Below are positions 1-8,634 of a stretch of DNA of 64,000 bases, piece by piece (position 1 is the first letter of the stretch; every line of letters starts with the position of its first letter). The notes under the pieces are model-generated. The model did not search any database. It was not told the origin of the DNA and saw only the letters and a program-made list of their open reading frames with translations. Source of the stretch: Bacteriovoracaceae bacterium UBA6200 (GTDB lineage: Bacteria > Bdellovibrionota > Bacteriovoracia > Bacteriovoracales > Bacteriovoracaceae); assembly GCA_002422605.1 (NCBI GenBank), contig DISW01000001.1, positions 3,055-67,054 on the forward strand, in the 5' to 3' direction. The position numbers and the translations under genes were made by a program.

Positions 1-1311
1 GAAGGAGAAGAAATATTTTTTGAAGTTGAAGCATGGTTTATTGTTAAAGCAGACTCCCTCCCTTCCTTAAATGCAAAAACAAAAATAATAATTAGAAATT
101 TAAAGCAGGGAGAAGTCACACCTCATATTGAGGCAGAAGGACTTTATGAGCTTTTTCCAACGATTCTTTGTAATGGGGTTCCAAAGTTTAAAAGGGCCCA
201 TCAAACGCCATCTAGTTATTTAGTCAATCTTCTTCCTCTAAAACATGACGAGCTTCAAAGTGATGGAATTGAATTTATAAGCTCAAGAGGAAATCCAATT
301 TATTTTAATCTCTTTGACGAATCGGCCTTAAATTTTAACTTACTCCTCTCAGGTCAATCGGGTGCTGGAAAATCCATGATTGCGCAAAAGATTTTAGTTG
401 AAGAACTGGAAAATGATGCCAAGGCCATTGTTCTTGATCTAGGGAACTCATTTAAAAAGACTGCCCAATACTTCGGTGGGATGAGCTTAAGTCTTTCATT
501 TAATCCTTTGCAGTTTAAGTCACCTCATTATTTAAAAGAACTTATTATTAGTGTTATTCCAAAAGCTGAACTAAATGCAAAAATGGAAGGCAAGATTTTT
601 TCGATTATTAATGACAATATTAATTGTGTAACTTCATTTAAAGAATTGATTCATTTTATTTCAAATGAAATTTCTGATTTTGAGCTTTATTTTTCTGAGC
701 TTTGGGAATTTTTTGATGACAAGACTCGTGACCTTTCGGCTTTTACCTATGTCGATACCACCCTTTATCCAGACAAAATAAAAGCACCACTTATTATTTT
801 TTTAATTGAGGCCTTTAATCATCTTGAAGGGAAGCGGGTTTTTATTTTCGATGAGGTGTGGGATTTTTTGACTAACAATGCTGAATATATCGCAGAATGC
901 TTTAGAACCTTTAGAAAATCAGGGGCCAGCGCCATTGCAATATCTCAAGGGATTGATGACTTCTCAGAAACCCAGATGGGAAAGGTCATTGCAAAACTAT
1001 GTTCTACAAAAATTTTGTTTCAGCAGACTATAGAAGCATCAAGTGAAATTACTTCCTTTGATGTGGAAAGAATAAGAGAGCTTTCAACGAAAAGAAAAGA
1101 ATACTCTGAGTTTTACGTCAAAACTGAACATCACAGAAAAATTGCTCGCTTTTACCCGACAGCACTAGAGTATGAGCTTTTTACGAGTAACCACAACGAC
1201 AGAAATTCCTTTGATCGTTTTCATGGGCATTACGCTGAATATTTTTCTTTTCCTGAAATCATGGATCGCTATGTTGACTTTAAATACTACTTTGGAGGTA
1301 TGAGTGCGTAA
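1..1311 (+). CDS. VirB4-family conjugation ATPase (5' partial)
   Basis: C-terminal part of a VirB4/TrbE-type ATPase that energises pilus assembly and substrate transfer in a type IV secretion system. The frame is open from the first base, so the gene starts before the window. An internal ATG at 376 is not the start, because the Walker A motif GQSGAGKS (352-375) lies just upstream of it. A Walker B stretch (FIFDEVW) lies around 840-860, followed by FRTFRKSGASAIAISQ. The paralogue at 35755-37623 aligns throughout and is complete at 622 aa. The stop overlaps the next gene by 8 bases. Confidence 0.88.
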   Translation, partial: EGEEIFFEVEAWFIVKADSLPSLNAKTKIIIRNLKQGEVTPHIEAEGLYELFPTILCNGVPKFKRAHQTPSSYLVNLLPLKHDELQSDGIEFISSRGNPIYFNLFDESALNFNLLLSGQSGAGKSMIAQKILVEELENDAKAIVLDLGNSFKKTAQYFGGMSLSLSFNPLQFKSPHYLKELIISVIPKAELNAKMEGKIFSIINDNINCVTSFKELIHFISNEISDFELYFSELWEFFDDKTRDLSAFTYVDTTLYPDKIKAPLIIFLIEAFNHLEGKRVFIFDEVWDFLTNNAEYIAECFRTFRKSGASAIAISQGIDDFSETQMGKVIAKLCSTKILFQQTIEASSEITSFDVERIRELSTKRKEYSEFYVKTEHHRKIARFYPTALEYELFTSNHNDRNSFDRFHGHYAEYFSFPEIMDRYVDFKYYFGGMSA

Positions 1312-2008
1312 ATTTTTATTTTTAATTTATATCATTTTGTCTGCCTCGGTCTTTTCTTTTAATTGTCGAGCTTCAACTTTATTTGCTCCTGATAGTGATA
1401 CGGCCCTTTTATTTAACCTTGTTTCAAATACTGCAAGTCAACTCAATGAACTTGAAAAACTCGTAAGTAATGCTGAAAAGTACACGGGACTCATGGAAAA
1501 ATACAACCAGATTGCACGAGATCATTATTTCAGGGCCGAACGGATTCAATATATCGCTCAAAACTATGTGGAGCTATCAAAAAGAGATCCAAAAGACTTG
1601 GAAGGATTAAATTCGGCCATACGAGCACTCAAGAGTGAAACCCAATCTTTAAAGGCCATGATTAATGAATACCGATCGGATGAAGCTAAAAATGAAGTTG
1701 CAGAAGCTAAGCTCTCAGACAAAGTAAAAGATTCAAATCGTGAGCTAAGTTTTGCAAACAATCAAGTCATGCGCTCTGGTGATATTCATTCCACCAACGA
1801 AGCTCAAAAAATGATGGCCCAAAACACTGCCCTTACTTATAAGGCCCAAGTTGAAGGCAATCAAATGAATGCACTTATTGCTGAAAAACTCTCGGAGCAA
1901 AATAAGCTCATCAATCGAGAGTTAAAAGATGAGGCAGTAAAAAAAATCGAGCGAGAAAAGTACTATCAGATTAAAGGCAAAAGTTTAACGGGCAGAAATA
2001 GTTTATGA
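1304..2008 (+). CDS. TrbJ/VirB5-like conjugal transfer protein
   Basis: 234 aa with an N-terminal signal peptide, then a mostly helical, coiled-coil protein carrying the segment TASQLNELEKLVSNAEKYT. That segment is nearly identical in the element-B paralogue at 37620. Position between VirB4 and a TrbL-like protein, plus secretion and coiled coil, fit the TrbJ/VirB5 family of periplasmic or pilus-tip-associated transfer proteins. The start is GTG at 1304, preceded by GGAGG, overlapping the VirB4 stop. The family call is from context and pattern; the protein is divergent. Confidence 0.65.
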   Translation: MRKFLFLIYIILSASVFSFNCRASTLFAPDSDTALLFNLVSNTASQLNELEKLVSNAEKYTGLMEKYNQIARDHYFRAERIQYIAQNYVELSKRDPKDLEGLNSAIRALKSETQSLKAMINEYRSDEAKNEVAEAKLSDKVKDSNRELSFANNQVMRSGDIHSTNEAQKMMAQNTALTYKAQVEGNQMNALIAEKLSEQNKLINRELKDEAVKKIEREKYYQIKGKSLTGRNSL

Positions 2009-3504
2009 TTGAATCATCAATGCTTAAAGATTTACTCCTTATAACTAATCCAAAAGTTTTGGGGCTAAGCACTTACTTAAATCAATCGGCACTACTATTT
2101 TTACTTCCTGCTTTTTATATTGGAATGTGCGTGGAGTATTTCACCAATTTTGATTTTAAAAGTGTGGCAAAAAGATCGGTTATTGCTTTTTTAGCGATAA
2201 AACTCTTAACTCCTATACATGTGGGAGCCGTTGATACAAGTTTAAAAATTAGCTCTGAACTAATTAGTCGCTATTCTCCACAAAATAAGTTTCTTACGGC
2301 CTATCAAAATGCCAAAAGTGAAACAATTGACGGAGAGAAAGCAGGAGTTTGGAGTAAACTTACAAGCATTGTAAAAATGGTTGTCGATGATCCAATCGTG
2401 ATGATTATTTTTCTCTTATCCTATGTGGCCTTCTTTTTACTCACTCAGCTCTATAGTCTTATCTATCATCTGGGCATTGCACTTTTTGGCTTGTGTGCAG
2501 TTTTAAGTATTCTTCCCATAACTTCAAAAAGTTTAGTTGGAGCAGTCAAGACAAGCCTCTGGTGCATGATTATGCCATTTGTGGTGGCCATCGTTTTAGC
2601 TCTCATTGGTGATAGTGATGCCTTCTTTAAAACTTATTCAGGAGGTATTGTTCAAAATCTTGAAAGTCTCATTCAGCTTTTAGTCATGACTATTATTTTG
2701 CTTCTTACTCCGCTTATTACCACAAAAATTATGAGTGAAAGTGGAGTTTCAGGTGTAGCGGACAATATCGGTCAAATGGCGGCAATGTCCACCATGATTG
2801 GAGGTGCTTCTATTGCCTCTAAATTTATAGGAAGTAAATCTAAAGCAATAGGCGGTACAATTCATGGATCAACGACAAAGCCTTTAATGAACAAGGTGAA
2901 AAGCTCAATTTCAAATAGAGCAAGCGAGATCGCTCACTCTAAAGGCATCGGGCCAACACTTAATACACTCAATGCTGAAACCAGAGGAGAAAAAATTAAA
3001 GGTGGTATCGCTGACTTTAAAGATGGACTAAAGAAAACGACACTTTCTGAAAAAGTCGTTTTAGGATCAGATGCGATTGTAAACCGAAAAGAAAACTCAA
3101 TGGCAAAAATGGCAAGATCACAGGAGGCCAAAAATTTAAAAAATTATCAACATAAAAAAACGCCAGATTCAAAAAGCTATACAGCAGAGGCCTTGCCATT
3201 TGCCAAAAGGGCGGTTCTTCCACTTTCTGATTACAAAAATGAAGCAAGATCATATCTTCAAAATCAAAATGCCAAGCAAATGACAAATCGTAAGGCGGAT
3301 AGGCTTGCGCCTGAAACAAAGAGCTTTTTAAGAAATCGTAAAAGTCATGTCATTAATCCAATTCCAAAAGTAAGACCAGAATCAGGTGAGCTTGTATTAG
3401 AAAGAAAAAGAATGAATCGAAATGAGCGTGTGAAAGAAAAAAGGCCATTTGTTATGAAACCAATTATTAAGGGGGAATTTAATGGGCGGAATCCAATTGT
3501 TTAA
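2005..3504 (+). CDS. TrbL/VirB6-like polytopic inner-membrane protein
   Basis: 499 aa. The N-terminal half has about six hydrophobic segments (roughly residues 25-45, 50-70, 130-160, 160-180, 185-205, 225-250) and includes KTSLWCMIMPFVV, shared with the element-B paralogue. The C-terminal half is soluble, Lys/Ser-rich and probably disordered, as in many TrbL/VirB6 proteins. The expected role is the inner-membrane channel scaffold. The start ATG overlaps the previous stop (ATGA). The C-terminal tails of the two paralogues differ far more than the membrane part. Confidence 0.75.
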   Translation: MIESSMLKDLLLITNPKVLGLSTYLNQSALLFLLPAFYIGMCVEYFTNFDFKSVAKRSVIAFLAIKLLTPIHVGAVDTSLKISSELISRYSPQNKFLTAYQNAKSETIDGEKAGVWSKLTSIVKMVVDDPIVMIIFLLSYVAFFLLTQLYSLIYHLGIALFGLCAVLSILPITSKSLVGAVKTSLWCMIMPFVVAIVLALIGDSDAFFKTYSGGIVQNLESLIQLLVMTIILLLTPLITTKIMSESGVSGVADNIGQMAAMSTMIGGASIASKFIGSKSKAIGGTIHGSTTKPLMNKVKSSISNRASEIAHSKGIGPTLNTLNAETRGEKIKGGIADFKDGLKKTTLSEKVVLGSDAIVNRKENSMAKMARSQEAKNLKNYQHKKTPDSKSYTAEALPFAKRAVLPLSDYKNEARSYLQNQNAKQMTNRKADRLAPETKSFLRNRKSHVINPIPKVRPESGELVLERKRMNRNERVKEKRPFVMKPIIKGEFNGRNPIV

Positions 3505-3946
3505 AGATAAATTGCGTGATGACGGATTGGGATTACTTTTAAAACTCAATATTGTTATTTCCACAATTTTTTTAGGAGTGTCCTTTATGACACTTGGAAA
3601 AACTCTTTTTATTTCAGAAAGTGAAGGATTAAGTTTTGATGCTTCTAAAAGAGATTTTTGTTCGGTTCTCACAAAGCAAATCATTGATAAAAAACTTTCA
3701 AAGAGCATTATCACTGAAAGCCTCTATGAACTTGTGACAAAAGATAATTACAAAGACCTCTATTTTGAAGGAGATGAAAAAGTAAGTGCTGTTTGGTCTG
3801 GAGAAGAATCTTGCAAAGTATTGGTTAAAACAAACACAGGACTTAGATCATTTGATTATTTTTTAGAAAAGGATTCAAAAAATAAATTTTACTACAAGGT
3901 CAAAAAGATTACCGAGAATGAGCTTTTTGAAAAGGAGAACTCCTAA
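3482..3946 (+). CDS. VirB8/TraE-like bitopic transfer protein
   Basis: 154 aa with one N-terminal membrane segment (about residues 18-42) and a small periplasmic domain. It sits between the TrbL-like and VirB9-like genes, which is where VirB8/TraE-type assembly factors belong. It is shorter than typical VirB8 (over 200 aa). The start ATG at 3482 has a GGGGG ribosome site and overlaps the upstream gene by 23 bases. The element-B counterpart (39612) shares topology and length but little sequence, so the assignment rests mainly on position. Confidence 0.5.
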   Translation: MGGIQLFKDKLRDDGLGLLLKLNIVISTIFLGVSFMTLGKTLFISESEGLSFDASKRDFCSVLTKQIIDKKLSKSIITESLYELVTKDNYKDLYFEGDEKVSAVWSGEESCKVLVKTNTGLRSFDYFLEKDSKNKFYYKVKKITENELFEKENS

Positions 3947-4428
3947 TGAATTTTTATATCCTGGCAAAGAGTATGATTTTTTTATTTTTAAGTACAAATC
4001 ATCCGACGACTTTAGTTTTTGATGAACCCGTTGAATACATCAGTGCCGGACGTGAGGGAGATTTTGATCTTCACAGAGCAAGAAATCAAAAGATTGTGGT
4101 TATGCGACCTCTTAAGCCTTTTATTGAAACTGATATGATCGTGATCACAAAAGATCATCATTATCAGTTTAAATTAAAAGAAGTAAACGCAAACCTTGAA
4201 GCTCAGAAGTCACATTCTTTTATCAACGTATATGAAGGGGCAATTAATCGAAGTTTTGAAAAAAAGCTAGAGACTGATTCGTTTAAAGTTTTTGAGGGGG
4301 AGACTTCTTCTTGGATTATTAATAAATCTAAAACTCCAATCAATGTTAATGGAGTTGAAGTAATCCGTGATGGGTATTTTTCTAAAGGCAGTCCCATAAT
4401 AATTAACAATCAAAGGGTATGGAATTAA
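3946..4428 (+). CDS. VirB9/TraK-like outer-membrane complex protein
   Basis: 160 aa. The run from VFDEPVEYISAG through VVMRP, then ETDMIVITKDHHYQFKL, matches the VirB9/TrbG/TraK N-terminal beta-domain pattern (gate plus a T-x-x-V-x-T-x-x-x-x-Y-F/L block). It is expected to be a periplasmic/outer-membrane core subunit that binds the lipoprotein and the VirB10-like protein. The C terminus ends with a motif (NVNGVEV... KGSPIIINNQRV) that is also conserved in the paralogue at 40058. It appears to be a short form lacking an extended C-terminal domain. The start overlaps the upstream stop. Confidence 0.65.
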   Translation: MNFYILAKSMIFLFLSTNHPTTLVFDEPVEYISAGREGDFDLHRARNQKIVVMRPLKPFIETDMIVITKDHHYQFKLKEVNANLEAQKSHSFINVYEGAINRSFEKKLETDSFKVFEGETSSWIINKSKTPINVNGVEVIRDGYFSKGSPIIINNQRVWN

Positions 4429-5228
4429 TGAAGTTTAATAAATGGATGCTTTTAATTTTATTCAGCTTATCTGCTTCAAATATTTTAGCAGATGAAGCAG
4501 AACTAAAAATAGTTCCACCAAAAAAGAAAAAGGAGGCATCAAAAATTATAAAGATGGCTGCCACTAAAAAAAGTGTTTCAGTAAACTCCAACCTAGATCG
4601 TGCCCTTTTAAACTTAAATCTTCAAGGACAAAAAATTGAAAATCTCTTGGGGAAGTTTCAGGAGCGATCTGGTGTGTGGGATTTTACAAATCAGTATGAC
4701 TTTAAAACAGGAACCGTCATTAAAGGCATTTTATTAAATTCTGTAATATCTACTAATTTAGAATCCCCTTTAATCGTAGAAGTCACAGGTGGCGAGGCCT
4801 TACCTGTTGGTACTCGCTTTGTTTGTCGTGGAGTCACAAAATTTAAAAGAGTCTTATCTGCATGTCATAAATTAATCACGCCTAACGATGAAGAAGAATT
4901 TGAGATTAGGGCCAATCTTTTAAATATGGATGGTTCTAGTGGACTAAAGGCCGATGAAGTTTATTCAGGTAAAGAAGAATATATGGCCGCAAGTATTGCT
5001 ACTGCATTTTCAAGAGGTCTAATTGAATTAGGCACAGAAAGACTAAGTAGTCCTTTTGGGGAACTCACGATTAACAATAGAAAAAATCGAATAACGAACG
5101 GTGTTTTAAATTCCCTAGATGAAACCAATGAACTTATGAACTCTGAGATGAAATCAAAAGAGCCGAAGGCCGTCATTTATGCTGGAAAGGCAGTTTTAAT
5201 TTATTTTCAAGAGAGGTTTACCAAATGA
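4428..5228 (+). CDS. VirB10-like core complex protein
   Basis: About 266 aa with an N-terminal signal or anchor segment, a Lys-rich linker, then a VirB10/TrbI-like beta barrel. Signature stretches are GTVIKGILLNSVIST, LPVGTRFVC and NMDGSSGLKADEV (the family's D-x-x-G-x-x-G-L box). In known systems VirB10 spans the envelope. Here the N terminus could be a cleaved signal (SASNILADE), which would be unusual. I chose ATG 4428 because the AAAGGG ribosome site is about 10 bases upstream and the codon overlaps the previous TAA; ATG 4419 is too close to it. Confidence 0.72.
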   Translation: MKFNKWMLLILFSLSASNILADEAELKIVPPKKKKEASKIIKMAATKKSVSVNSNLDRALLNLNLQGQKIENLLGKFQERSGVWDFTNQYDFKTGTVIKGILLNSVISTNLESPLIVEVTGGEALPVGTRFVCRGVTKFKRVLSACHKLITPNDEEEFEIRANLLNMDGSSGLKADEVYSGKEEYMAASIATAFSRGLIELGTERLSSPFGELTINNRKNRITNGVLNSLDETNELMNSEMKSKEPKAVIYAGKAVLIYFQERFTK

Positions 5229-5767
5229 ACAGAGCGATTTGCTTAATCATTATTCTATTTACAATTACGTCATGCTCAACCATGAAGCGATCAATTTTTT
5301 ACGGAGGATTGTCAGGAATTACTCTTGGTGTTGCTGGAAGTGCGGCACTTAGTCCTAATAAAGAATCAATTGCTCCCAATATGGCAATCTGGGGAAGCCT
5401 TGGAGCTTTAATTGGCGCGGGCCTAGGGTATTTCTTTTTTGTAGATGATCCAGAAAATAGAGAGCTTCCTTCAATGATTCAAGGAAATTCATATAACAAT
5501 GCTCAGCTTAAAAAATTTTCCGAAAATGCAAACGGTATGGGGCCATATGATTTGGCCCCAATTAAAAACATTGAAGCAAAAATTGTAACGCCCAAAGATT
5601 CTAAAAAATACAAACTAGAATCAGGGCCGATTCCAGATCATTTAAAAGGAAAAGTACAAGCTCCCTATATCATCGAGCATGAAATCCCTGAACGAGTTGA
5701 ACGCCTAGAAAATGGTAAGGCCATCACTATTGAAAAACACAAGGCTTGGGAGGTTGATTATGAGTAG
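5225..5767 (+). CDS. Glycine-zipper lipoprotein of the transfer apparatus
   Basis: 180 aa. It has a lipoprotein signal with lipobox ITSC at residues 14-17, then a glycine-rich hydrophobic hairpin (GGLSGITLGVAGS and GSLGALIGAGLGY) typical of glycine-zipper membrane domains. A soluble tail ends in IEKHKAWEVDY; the paralogue at 41291 ends in IQISPFKAWEHIY. It sits after VirB10 and before the coupling protein. By position it could serve as the VirB7-type lipoprotein, but it is longer than VirB7. The start overlaps the upstream TGA. Confidence 0.55.
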   Translation: MNRAICLIIILFTITSCSTMKRSIFYGGLSGITLGVAGSAALSPNKESIAPNMAIWGSLGALIGAGLGYFFFVDDPENRELPSMIQGNSYNNAQLKKFSENANGMGPYDLAPIKNIEAKIVTPKDSKKYKLESGPIPDHLKGKVQAPYIIEHEIPERVERLENGKAITIEKHKAWEVDYE

Positions 5768-7238
5768 TTCAAAAAATACAAATCCAGTAGGCGATTTATT
5801 TACTCCAATGGTCGAGGCCATGACGGAGTTAATTCAAGTTATGATTACTAAAGGAACAACCGAGCTTCCAAAGCTCTTTAAAGGGGGAAAGTTAAATTTA
5901 TTAGAAAAAACAAATTACATGAGAATTGATGTTTCAATGCTTGACTGTGATAAACAGACGTTTGATGAGGCCCATTTGGGGTGGGCCATAAATCTCAACC
6001 GTCCTTATCCATTAGAATATTTTAATCCAAGTATGAATACATTTATTGTGGGTGCTTCTGGTTGGGGTAAGAGTAATCTTATAAATATCCTCCAAGAAAA
6101 CTGTCTTCAAAAAAAACAGGCCATAGCTTTTATTGATCCTAAAGGCAGTAAAGAAGCAATTAAGACCTTTAAAAAGTTATGCCGTTACTATGGACGGAAG
6201 TACTACATCTTTTCTGAATTTGATAAAGAGGCCGTATCATTTAATCCCTTATTAGATATGACCAACACTCAGCGTATCGCCATGCTCATGCGCGGTCTTG
6301 ATTGGGGGGATAAGCCTAATCAATATTATCTTAATGAATCAAGAAGAGCATTAGATGAAGTCTTTAAAGTTTTATCAGCTAAAGATGCCGAGTTTGATCT
6401 TCATGATGTCTATGCAAAATTAAAACTAGAGCATGATAATGAAAAGACTTCAGGCCTTATTACTCAGCTTCAACTTTTGTTAAATTCAGACTTCGGAAAG
6501 CTTTTTAAAAAGTCAAAGGTAGCCGGAAAGTCATCCATGACCTTTAAAAGAGCTTGGGAAGAAAAAGCTTGTCTTTATATTGGTTGCTCGACTCAAGGCT
6601 ATTCTGACATTGCTAAAACCATAGGAAAACTTTTTGTTAGTGAGGCTATGATTTTATCAGACTGGATTGGAAAAACTTTTGATGATTCCCTTGAAGCAAG
6701 AAAACGTCCCATTGGTCTTTTTATTGATGAAGCTGGTTCCGTTTTATTTCCGGGCTTTCTTGATCTTGTAAACAAGTGTCGCTCAAGTGGAATTAATGTT
6801 TATACCGCTGTTCAATCTTATTCAGATGTAGAAATGATCGGACATAGTGAAGTTTTAATGAAGCAACTTTTTGAATCTTATTCTAATTGGTTTATTCAAA
6901 GGCAGACTCATACGGAAAATGCTGAAAAGCTGGCCTCAGCTTGCGGAACTTATCTTGCTGAAAAGAAAACGCTAGCAACTGATTCAGGGATGGAGTCAGG
7001 GCGCGGAACAATTAGAACAGGACATGAATATTTATGTCACCCTGATATTTTTAAAAATATTAATGTTGGGCAAAGTGTTTTACTTGAGCACGGTAAAAAA
7101 AGCTTGGTTGTTCTTAATGTTAGAAATACTAAAGATTCAAAAGCCTTTAGAGAAATAACCGAAAGTGAAAAGTCGGAACCACTTGCCCAAATTAGTAAAA
7201 AGTCACTAACTCATAAAACAGTAAAAGGAGGCCTATGA
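5760..7238 (+). CDS. VirD4/TraD-type coupling ATPase
   Basis: 492 aa from ATG 5760, which has GGAGG about 7 bases upstream and overlaps the lipoprotein stop. An upstream in-frame start at 5712 lies inside that gene. Walker A GASGWGKS is at about residue 98, followed by IAFIDPKGSKEAI. Walker B is LFIDEAGSV near residue 322, with a TAVQSYSDVEM segment like the C-terminal TraG/VirD4 domain. It recruits the relaxosome to the channel. I see no N-terminal membrane anchor, which most VirD4 proteins have. The paralogue at 41787 is alike in this. Confidence 0.85.
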   Translation: MSSSKNTNPVGDLFTPMVEAMTELIQVMITKGTTELPKLFKGGKLNLLEKTNYMRIDVSMLDCDKQTFDEAHLGWAINLNRPYPLEYFNPSMNTFIVGASGWGKSNLINILQENCLQKKQAIAFIDPKGSKEAIKTFKKLCRYYGRKYYIFSEFDKEAVSFNPLLDMTNTQRIAMLMRGLDWGDKPNQYYLNESRRALDEVFKVLSAKDAEFDLHDVYAKLKLEHDNEKTSGLITQLQLLLNSDFGKLFKKSKVAGKSSMTFKRAWEEKACLYIGCSTQGYSDIAKTIGKLFVSEAMILSDWIGKTFDDSLEARKRPIGLFIDEAGSVLFPGFLDLVNKCRSSGINVYTAVQSYSDVEMIGHSEVLMKQLFESYSNWFIQRQTHTENAEKLASACGTYLAEKKTLATDSGMESGRGTIRTGHEYLCHPDIFKNINVGQSVLLEHGKKSLVVLNVRNTKDSKAFREITESEKSEPLAQISKKSLTHKTVKGGL

Positions 7239-7966
7239 TTAATGAAATAATGCTTCAAAAAAATTCTGATATTGTGGAAGCACTCACTAAGTGGCGGTCT
7301 ATGACAACTAAAAATTTAAAAGAATTGGTTGCAGGAGCAGAAAATGCCCCTGCTTTTAGACAGAGAATACTACGGTTAGAACAAGGCGGAATTTTAAAAT
7401 CAAAACTACAGAAAGGATTTAATAAGATTGTTTATCCATCAAGAGAATTGCTCTTAAGGCTTGGGATAGAAAATTTTAATGAGGATAACATTCGCCATGA
7501 TGCCGTTGTTTCAATGGTCGTTTCAAAGTTAGTAGATTTTAAAATGGTCTCTGCCGGAAGACTTCCCCATGAGTTTAAAGCCAAATCTTCATGGAAACAT
7601 CGAGTGATTGAACCAGATGCCATAATCTTTATAGAAAAAAATGAAAAAGAATTAGTGGTGGCAATTGAAGTGGAGCTATGGCGAAAGGACAGAAAAAGAG
7701 TCTTTGACAAATTGGTCGAATATGCCAAGGCCGATGAATACGACAATGTATTATACTTTTTTTCTGATAGGTCATCATTTGAATCTTACAAAAAGAGACT
7801 GAGCGAACTTTTACTAGATGATGATCTGGAGCACTTAAAAGAGGAATTATCACAAAAAATTATTTTCATTCTTAATCAATCCATCTTGAAAAATGCCTCA
7901 GACTTAATAAGCTCTGAAGTTTTTCATAACGGAAACACAAAAAAGCTGGGAGATTTGTTTGAATAA
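7235..7966 (+). CDS. Replic_Relax-like protein, candidate MOBC-type relaxase
   Basis: 243 aa. The N-terminal winged-helix-like domain (about residues 10-75) is followed by a restriction-nuclease-like core. It carries RHDAVV (about residue 90), then EPDAIIFIE and VVAIEVELWRKD, then KLVEYAK. The H-D, P-D-A, E-x-E-L-x-R-K and Y positions recur in the paralogue at 43192. This pattern fits the replication-relaxation (PF13814) family, which I recall being linked to MOBC relaxases related to CloDF13 MobC. The element shows no HUH relaxase, so I infer that this protein processes oriT. The start overlaps the coupling-protein stop. Confidence 0.55.
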   Translation: MINEIMLQKNSDIVEALTKWRSMTTKNLKELVAGAENAPAFRQRILRLEQGGILKSKLQKGFNKIVYPSRELLLRLGIENFNEDNIRHDAVVSMVVSKLVDFKMVSAGRLPHEFKAKSSWKHRVIEPDAIIFIEKNEKELVVAIEVELWRKDRKRVFDKLVEYAKADEYDNVLYFFSDRSSFESYKKRLSELLLDDDLEHLKEELSQKIIFILNQSILKNASDLISSEVFHNGNTKKLGDLFE

Positions 7967-8040
7967 TATGATGTTACCTAAAATGTATTTTAATTGTTTA
8001 CCTAAAAAGTTTAAGTGTGACTCTGGAACTTTTAGAGAGG

Positions 8041-8159
8041 TCGTATCCCCGTGCTTTCGTTAAATATTTCAAACACGCTGAATTGACCACCCCCTCACAA
8101 CATGAGTAGGAGGAGGTGGTCAATTCAGAGAAATATATTAATAAAGCACGGGGATACGA
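8041..8159. other. Nested inverted repeat, candidate oriT of element A
   Basis: Non-coding region between the relaxase-like gene and the small basic gene. The outer arms are 17 bp and exact (8041-8057 with 8143-8159). The inner arms are 14 bp and exact (8078-8091 with 8115-8128). The intervening arms are partly complementary, so the whole can fold as one long hairpin around 23 loop bases containing ATGAGT. The same architecture with different sequence sits at the same place in element B. Origin of transfer is my inference. A termination or regulatory role is possible. Confidence 0.55.
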
Positions 8160-8205
8160 AAGAGTATTTAGGAAATTAAGATTAGTAAAAGTAGGAGTAA
8201 GAACT

Positions 8206-8634
8206 ATGGAAATGAATATTGAAGTAGAAAATAAAAGTGTTGAGGCCCAAGAGGAAAAAAGACGAGGAAGAAAAACAAAAAAAGCAAAGGAAAATAAAAA
8301 TGAAGACAAGGAAGAATATAAAGATGGTCAGGACAAGTTTTTTATTGATGTTGCAAAAGATCAGGAGGCAAAAGAGATGGTCGGAAAACTTTTGGCGGAA
8401 GCAAACAATAAACATTTTGGAAGGCCTATTATTTTAAAAGACTTGGTACTTGTAGCACTTCCAAAGCTTACTTCTAAAGACCTAGAGCAAATTCAGAACA
8501 ATGCGCTTACACATTTGGAAAAAGTTAAGAAGCAATGCTTTGAATACAATCAGAAAAATAAAACTAACCTAGAGCTTGGTGAATATTTGGTAACAGTTAA
8601 AAACATATTAAGGGAAGGAAAAGATGGAAAATAA
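8206..8634 (+). CDS. Small charged accessory protein (relaxosome?)
   Basis: 142 aa from ATG 8206, with AGGAG 8 bases upstream. The longer frame from 8116 would run through the inverted repeat, so I reject that start. The N terminus is highly charged with an AT-hook-like RRGRKTKKAK. A conserved core follows (DKFFIDVAKD... HFGRPIILKDLVLVALPKLTSKDLEQIQ), then ELGEYLV near the end. The paralogue at 44110 has the same layout (KKRGRKPK, TKFFIDLSN, YGRVILFKDI, LTDKDIEKIQ). Location beside the candidate oriT suggests a DNA-binding auxiliary protein. I do not recognise a named family. Confidence 0.6.
   Translation: MEMNIEVENKSVEAQEEKRRGRKTKKAKENKNEDKEEYKDGQDKFFIDVAKDQEAKEMVGKLLAEANNKHFGRPIILKDLVLVALPKLTSKDLEQIQNNALTHLEKVKKQCFEYNQKNKTNLELGEYLVTVKNILREGKDGK

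Noticed and set aside
376..1311. ATG 376 as start of a 311-aa ATPase
   Set aside because: The same frame is open from base 1 and holds Walker A at 352-375, so the gene begins outside the window.
8116..8205. N-terminal extension of the small basic protein from 8116
   Set aside because: It would be read through the inverted repeat; ATG 8206 has a proper ribosome site.
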